Origin: Candidatus Atribacteria bacterium 1244-E10-H5-B2 | Lineage (GTDB): Bacteria; Atribacterota; JS1; SB-45; 34-128 | Assembly: GCA_003575245.1 (NCBI GenBank) | Contig: NMQN01000807.1 | Span: 1 to 8,951, forward strand | Direction of reading: 5' to 3' | Length of the DNA: 8,951 bases | Shown here: positions 5,212 to 8,951 of the stretch, one piece after another | How positions within the stretch are numbered: the stretch's first letter is position 1 | Layout of the letters: each line of letters opens with the position of its first letter | The notes under the pieces: generated by a model | Database searches by the model: none | Told to the model about the DNA's origin: nothing | Seen by the model: the letters and a program-made list of their open reading frames with translations, nothing else | Translations under genes and position numbers: made by a program

Positions 5212-5664
5212 CTAAAGTTTTTTAGCCTCCTCAAAATCCTTTTTAGCTTTTTCTGTCTCCCTGATCCTTTCAGCAGTTTTTTCCTCTGATTCAAATTCGG
5301 TTGACCTGACATTAATCTGGTTAGCTTTTTTAAGCTGTTCGATAATATTTTTTGTAAGATCGGCTATGATTAGTTCCTTGACCCTAAAAGCAAGCCACTC
5401 GACATTTGCCTCAAAAGTCCGCCTAATTGCTTCATTAACCTGACTTGCAAATTCATCTGGCTTTGTGAACCTACCACCATTTAGAAATTTAATGAGTTCT
5501 TTTTCTGCGACATAATATCGCATACCCACCTTAATGGCTTTAATTTTACCTTTTTTAAGGTATTCTCTTACCGATAACGGGGTAAGGTTAAGTATCTTTA
5601 CTAAATCTTCAACTATAAAGTATTTTTTGCCTTGAAAAATTTTAGTAGGTGGCATCCTCTCCAT
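5212..5664 (-). CDS. HTH (excisionase/MerR-like) protein with helical tail; regulator or small-terminase candidate
   Basis: A 150-residue protein with two parts. Residues about 14-64 are a helix-turn-helix of the excisionase/MerR-like class: KKYFIVEDLVKILNLTPLSV ... LKKGKIKAIKVGMRYYVAEKELIKFL. Residues 75-150 are long amphipathic helices rich in Glu and Lys (FEANVEWLAFRVKELI, then EEKTAERIRETEKAKKDFEE), probably a coiled-coil oligomerisation region. I place the start at the ATG at 5662-5664 because GGAGGTG lies 7 nt before it; the upstream in-frame ATG at 5683-5685 has no ribosome binding site. Lying between the terminase and capsid genes behind its own strong promoter, it could be a transcriptional regulator (AlpA-like), a small terminase subunit (HTH plus oligomerisation helices is that family's plan) or a scaffold-like protein. 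I cannot decide from sequence alone. Confidence 0.75.
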   Translation of the reverse strand: MERMPPTKIFQGKKYFIVEDLVKILNLTPLSVREYLKKGKIKAIKVGMRYYVAEKELIKFLNGGRFTKPDEFASQVNEAIRRTFEANVEWLAFRVKELIIADLTKNIIEQLKKANQINVRSTEFESEEKTAERIRETEKAKKDFEEAKKL

Positions 5665-5718
5665 CTCTCTACACCTCCATTTCATATATAATCCATCTTA
5701 CTTTGTTTTCTTTTATTT

Positions 5719-5747
5719 ATTATAATATATCTTTATTCAGAAGTCAA
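5719..5747 (-). promoter_or_regulatory. Strong promoter for the HTH-leader-capsid transcript
   Basis: Minus-strand TTGACT (5742-5747) and TATAAT (5719-5724) at exactly 17 bp spacing (5725-5741), immediately after the terminase stop codon. It gives the HTH and capsid genes independent, probably high-level transcription, as expected for an abundant structural protein. The -35 region lies in TTATTTGACT, a motif shared with the palindromes before the replication operon. Confidence 0.8.
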
Positions 5748-5754
5748 ATAAAGT

Positions 5755-7344
5755 TTATAACTGGTGATAGTTTTCGGGGAGTAGGTTATAATCATAATCA
5801 TCTTCAAAATCATCGTCTCCTCCGTGTGCTTCTATCAACCTGACCCGACAGCCTCCGGTAGATATACCACTATTTACTATCCCTTGAGCTGACATTGCCA
5901 GTGCTATCGAAATATCTATTTTAGATGAGGCTTTTGCTTTAATTAGTCTCCAACCTCTATTTGATTCTTTTGCCTTTGCACTAAGCAAATGCTTCCTTAG
6001 TTCCTTATGCTTGAAGAATACAATATTACCGCCACGGATTAAATCGTAAAGATTTTGAGACATCTGCGTTAACCGGTCAAGCGTCTGGGGGAATTCGGTT
6101 AATTTTAGCCCTTTATTAGCTAAGGTCTGTGCTGACCTGGTAAATTGATAAGGATCGAATAAAACCTCTGTTAGGTTAAAATTCTTAGCCAATTTCAGGA
6201 TATGTGCTTCAACCTGTTCTTCTAATTGTACCTCACGTCCTACTTTCCCCTGGAAGGTTTTACAATCAATGAGCTGAATCTTATTATCCTTCCTGGTAAG
6301 TGAAACGAGGGCGGTTGTATCATGTCGCAGTCCTATATCTACGCCGGTTATTATACTTATGCTTTTAGAGGGTAACGGTGGTCTTAGCTTATTATCTATA
6401 CAGGCGTCTAAATCTTCAGAGGTGATGAAGACTTCCATCCCACTTGTAAAATAATTATAATGGAACCTCTGAAAGGTGCCTTCCCGGAGCCTCCCCCTCT
6501 GCTGATCTAAATATTTTTTAGTCTGCCAGGGCATCCGGTTAGCTTCTTCCCCATCATCCCACCAAAAGTAAAATGAAGGATCGGGCTTCTTCTCCAAGTT
6601 CAACCCCTTGTTATATAACCCAAAAAGTAAATCATCTTCATCTGTATCGAAGCCGGCAGTCGAAACAATTAGAATTAAAGGGTGGGGTTTCGTGGGTGTC
6701 GTCGTTAATACCTCGAAAAAGTCCTTCATACCTTCGTAGCGGTACAAATAAAGCTCATCAAATATGACGAGGTCGGGATTTTGCCCTGCTGCACTAACGT
6801 CTGTCGCTAATACCCGAACCACCGAATTTTTATGCGGTATGGTAATCGAATCAGCAGTTATTTTGGCTTGTCGTCTCATCTTATCGTTCATTTGGATAGA
6901 CTTTTTTAGCTTGTCGAAAATGATCCAGCTTGCCATATCTTTATCGGCAGCGCAAAGTAAGATCTCCACATCTTCACCGGGTCGGATCCCTTGGGTAAAG
7001 AGGTACCAGGAGGCTATAAGTGAAGCTATGCAGGATTTTCCCGACTTTTTTGGTTCGCCTAAAAGTGCCATGGTGTAAGGTCTACTGCCATAAAATAGTG
7101 GTCGGAAAATTTTATCCTTCTGAAATTCTTGTAAAACTATCGGTCTCCTAGATTCTGGGATATAAAACTGTTCTTCGGCAAAGTTAATAATATCCTTCCT
7201 ATATTTTTGTATGGTAAAAAAGTCTGCAATAGGGGTCTTTTCTTTCTCCCTATGCCTCTTTAATCCTGCCTGTGTCCGTTCTTTAGCCTCCGGAGTGTTA
7301 GCTAAAAAAGATGATTTTGGTCTAAATTTTACGTTTTTTGCCAT
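5755..7344 (-). CDS. terL: Phage terminase large subunit (ATPase and nuclease)
   Basis: A 529-residue DNA-packaging motor that would cut the concatemer and pump DNA into the capsid through a portal. ATPase domain: Walker A GEPKKSGKS (96-104), Walker B DLVIFDE (191-197, Asp196 and Glu197) and coupling motif LILIVSTAG (223-231). RNase H-like nuclease domain: Asp336 in GVDIGLRHDTTAL, Asp397 in VLFDPYQF and Asp477 in KIDISIALAMS, so all three acidic metal ligands are present. Length is normal for the family and both domains look intact, which argues for function rather than decay. The ribosome binding site is weak; the gene starts 7 nt after the stop of a 52-residue basic ORF, suggesting translational coupling. 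No portal gene follows, and no small subunit precedes it, both of which are unusual. Confidence 0.95.
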   Translation of the reverse strand: MAKNVKFRPKSSFLANTPEAKERTQAGLKRHREKEKTPIADFFTIQKYRKDIINFAEEQFYIPESRRPIVLQEFQKDKIFRPLFYGSRPYTMALLGEPKKSGKSCIASLIASWYLFTQGIRPGEDVEILLCAADKDMASWIIFDKLKKSIQMNDKMRRQAKITADSITIPHKNSVVRVLATDVSAAGQNPDLVIFDELYLYRYEGMKDFFEVLTTTPTKPHPLILIVSTAGFDTDEDDLLFGLYNKGLNLEKKPDPSFYFWWDDGEEANRMPWQTKKYLDQQRGRLREGTFQRFHYNYFTSGMEVFITSEDLDACIDNKLRPPLPSKSISIITGVDIGLRHDTTALVSLTRKDNKIQLIDCKTFQGKVGREVQLEEQVEAHILKLAKNFNLTEVLFDPYQFTRSAQTLANKGLKLTEFPQTLDRLTQMSQNLYDLIRGGNIVFFKHKELRKHLLSAKAKESNRGWRLIKAKASSKIDISIALAMSAQGIVNSGISTGGCRVRLIEAHGGDDDFEDDYDYNLLPENYHQL

Positions 7345-7351
7345 ATATTGT

Positions 7352-7510
7352 TTACCTCACTTTATAACCTTTCTTCTTTTTTTGTTTCCTTTGCTTCTTT
7401 GAATTCTTATTATTTAGGTTCTTCTGCTTACGCAAATGTTCTAGCTTTTTCTCCTTTTTTTCCTTGCGAAAAAAGGCATCGATAACCCTTTGGGTTTGAT
7501 AATCCCTCAT
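7352..7510 (-). CDS. 52-residue highly basic protein upstream of terL
   Basis: Starting at the ATG at 7508-7510, which has AAGGAG 6 nt upstream; an in-frame ATG at 7540 lacks such a site. The product starts MRDYQTQRVIDAFFRKEKKE and contains 22 Lys/Arg in 52 residues, nearly all after residue 15. It is probably unstructured or helical and would bind nucleic acid or another acidic partner. It precedes terL by 7 nt and may be needed for terL translation. This is the slot where a small terminase subunit is usually found, but the protein is too short and lacks a helix-turn-helix. Possible roles are a DNA-condensing protein or a motor accessory. Not recognised. Confidence 0.6.
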   Translation of the reverse strand: MRDYQTQRVIDAFFRKEKKEKKLEHLRKQKNLNNKNSKKQRKQKKKKGYKVR

Positions 7511-7594
7511 TTTTACTCCTTCAGTCCATCTTTTGTCCAAAACCCCGTAAAACCTTAATTTTCCTATGTTTTTAATGTTTTAGCATTTTAGTTA

Positions 7595-7623
7595 ATTATA
7601 TACCAATAGGGGTAAAATTCCCT
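7595..7623 (-). promoter_or_regulatory. Weak promoter candidate for the terminase transcript
   Basis: A minus-strand TATAAT at 7595-7600, preceded by TTGGTA (partial extended -10), lies about 85 nt before the 52-residue ORF. No good -35 hexamer is at the right distance; instead an imperfect palindrome GGGTAAAATTCCC spans 7610-7622, where an activator or repressor could act. Apart from this I see nothing in 7511-7709. Confidence 0.35.
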
Positions 7624-7709
7624 TATTACAATAGGTTTTTCAATGGTTTTATTTTAAAAATTGGTTAAATTCTATCTGACAATACAGTTATACCTGTTTC
7701 CCCCGTTTT

Positions 7710-7787
7710 TTACCTCCAACTGACCTTACAACCACCTGAATTTTTTAGGGCAAAATCAATTACCTGGTAAAAGAATTTTTTTAACAT
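7710..7787 (-). CDS. 25-residue micro-ORF after the lipoprotein gene
   Basis: The ATG at 7785-7787 has a strong AGGAGGT site 6 nt upstream. The 25-codon frame reads MLKKFFYQVIDFALKNSGGC then KVSWR. It has a short amphipathic/hydrophobic N-terminus and a basic end. The quality of the ribosome binding site is the main argument that it is translated. It could be a leader peptide, a small membrane-active peptide or the vestige of a longer gene. Not recognised. Confidence 0.4.
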   Translation of the reverse strand: MLKKFFYQVIDFALKNSGGCKVSWR

Positions 7788-7828
7788 CTTTCTACCTCCT
7801 TTTATTTAGTTAATTATTGTATCTTGTT

Positions 7829-8758
7829 TTAATGGTAAACATTAATTGCTAATTCATTAATTTTTACTGAATTTGCTTGTTTGCCAAAAGTATCGATCAA
7901 AGCATAATCGGAATGGTTTTGACCAGGAGAAAGGGTATAATTTTCATACCAGGAATCATAATAGATATTGCCATCGATACAATTTACAGTAAAATAAATC
8001 TTATAATCATATACAACTTCATTGCTATTATTTTCAATGGTATAATAGGCGTATACCATCGACCACTTTTCTAAATATTCATAATATTCTTGTTCCAAAT
8101 TGTCTAAGGTAATTACAACGTCTCCTGGTGGTTCAGGTTCGGACTCTGTTACAGTTATACACTTAGTCATTGAATCTGTAGCCCCTTTATTATCTGCTAC
8201 AATAAGTTCAACTTTATAACTTCCGATAGAAGTAAAAGTATGATTTACTATCTCTCCACTCCCCATATTCCCATCTTTAAAATTCCATGTATAACTTACA
8301 ATCGTTCCGTCTGGATCAGATGAACCTGAGGCGTTAAAATAGACTTCCAGAGGTTTTATTCCCGATGTGGGACTAGCAGTAAAACTTGCTGTGGGTGGGT
8401 GGTTAACCGCAATAGTAAAACTCTGGATATCACTTAATTCTCCATCAAACACTTTTACAGTAACTACATTATCCCCGACCTGCCCATAATACGGAACCCA
8501 ACTAATTACTCCGGTAAATTGATTAACCGACATATAAGTTGGATTAATTATCAAACTGTAAATTAGACTATCTCCATCGGGATCTGTTGCTTTTACTTTG
8601 TAAGTATAATCTTCTCCTACAGTTGCAGTAAGATTTGGAACTGATGTTATTTCCGGTGCCTCGTTCACTATAATTGGCGGTGTAGTTCCACCACAGCCTA
8701 CCAGTAAAGTTACAAATGCCACTACAAATACTAATACAAAAATTCTTTTACTTAACAT
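7829..8758 (-). CDS. Secreted lipoprotein with Ig-like, PKD and C-terminal beta-sandwich domains
   Basis: A 309-residue surface protein. Signal: KR at 4-5, hydrophobic core 6-20 and lipobox LLVGC with Cys22 as the lipidation site. Domains: an Ig-like/cadherin-type module (about 33-117) with TATVGEDYTYKVKATDPDGD; a PKD module (about 120-204) with ASFTASPTSGIKPLEVYF and the core YTWNFKDG, a variant of the usual WDFGDG; then about 215-309, a beta-rich FxLYD-like segment (YYTIENNSNEVVYDYKIYFT). These folds mediate protein or sugar binding outside the cell; no enzymatic motif is visible. AAGGAGG lies 9 nt before the start. It is the first gene inside the right repeat and is unlike phage structural genes, so it is either host-derived cargo altering the cell surface or a host gene bordering the element. 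Confidence 0.85.
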   Translation of the reverse strand: MLSKRIFVLVFVVAFVTLLVGCGGTTPPIIVNEAPEITSVPNLTATVGEDYTYKVKATDPDGDSLIYSLIINPTYMSVNQFTGVISWVPYYGQVGDNVVTVKVFDGELSDIQSFTIAVNHPPTASFTASPTSGIKPLEVYFNASGSSDPDGTIVSYTWNFKDGNMGSGEIVNHTFTSIGSYKVELIVADNKGATDSMTKCITVTESEPEPPGDVVITLDNLEQEYYEYLEKWSMVYAYYTIENNSNEVVYDYKIYFTVNCIDGNIYYDSWYENYTLSPGQNHSDYALIDTFGKQANSVKINELAINVYH

Positions 8759-8843
8759 TGAAAAAATCCTCCTTTAAAAAATTTTTAAATATCTCCTAGA
8801 AAAGACTCTCCAATCTCCTGCCTTTAAATCATATAAACCCCCT

Positions 8844-8951
8844 TTCAAATTTCCCCTGCCTCTCCCTGAAAAGGTTAACAAAAAAGGAAAGAGGCAGGGT
8901 TACAGGCAACCCGGAGAACTCTGGAAAGAAAGCCGGATCACCGAATAATTT
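8844..8951. repeat. Right copy of 108-bp flanking direct repeat (attR-like)
   Basis: Same orientation as 1-108 and identical apart from C8860. In this copy the main stem CCCTGCCTCT (8854-8863) with AGAGGCAGGG (8890-8899) is fully Watson-Crick. It starts 85 bp upstream of the lipoprotein gene, so on the minus strand it lies in that gene's promoter/leader region, while its plus-strand RNA would read out of the window. The 85-bp gap (8759-8843) holds the ribosome binding site and no clear promoter. Confidence 0.7.

Noticed and set aside
7601..7700. Additional gene between the 25-residue ORF and the basic ORF
   Set aside because: All frames are broken by stops within a few codons, and no ribosome binding site is followed by a sustained frame.

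Overview
This AT-rich window is flanked by a 108-bp direct repeat: positions 1-108 and 8844-8951 are identical except for one base (17 T versus 8860 C). The window starts and stops exactly on the repeat edges, so it is either one whole integrated mobile element with attL/attR-like ends or a circular molecule opened with a terminal repeat. All recognisable genes are on the minus strand, with AGGAGG-type ribosome binding sites and consensus sigma-70/sigma-A promoters. This fits a low-GC bacterium, either Bacillota-like or a deep-branching lineage such as Atribacterota. The style of the PKD/Ig lipoprotein weakly suggests the latter; this is an impression, not a demonstrated assignment.

Layout in the direction of transcription (right to left): right repeat; a secreted lipoprotein with Ig-like and PKD modules (8758-7829); a 25-residue micro-ORF (7787-7710); a 52-residue, extremely Lys/Arg-rich protein (7510-7352); the phage terminase large subunit (7344-5755); a strong promoter (5719-5747); a HTH plus helical-tail protein (5664-5212); a 416-nt gene-free, structured leader with a candidate pseudoknot (5211-4796); an HK97-fold major capsid protein (4795-3578); a terminator-like hairpin (3540-3575); two palindromes and a 44-residue micro-ORF (3441-3307); a zinc-finger/AAA+ primase-helicase-like replication protein (3294-1516); an origin-like block of two inverted arrays of 9-bp iterons around a hairpin (1352-1498) next to an A/T-tract region; a consensus promoter (1054-1082); a compact tyrosine recombinase (1017-439); a 55-residue acidic ORF (409-242); a 35-residue single-pass membrane ORF (215-108); left repeat.

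Read together, the element can probably integrate and excise (recombinase plus repeats), replicate itself (helicase plus iteron origin), build a shell (capsid protein) and cut and pump DNA (terminase). It shows no portal, prohead protease, head-tail connector, tail or obvious lysis gene. That is the signature of a capsid-encoding phage satellite in the spirit of cf-PICIs, but more minimal: shell and motor are its own, and portal, protease and tail would come from a helper phage. The alternatives are a decayed prophage or a tailless element of a new kind. This is the main finding. Secondary ones are the inverted iteron origin, the structured leader before the capsid gene, the structured flanking repeat, and the HTH/coiled-coil protein as a possible non-canonical small terminase subunit.
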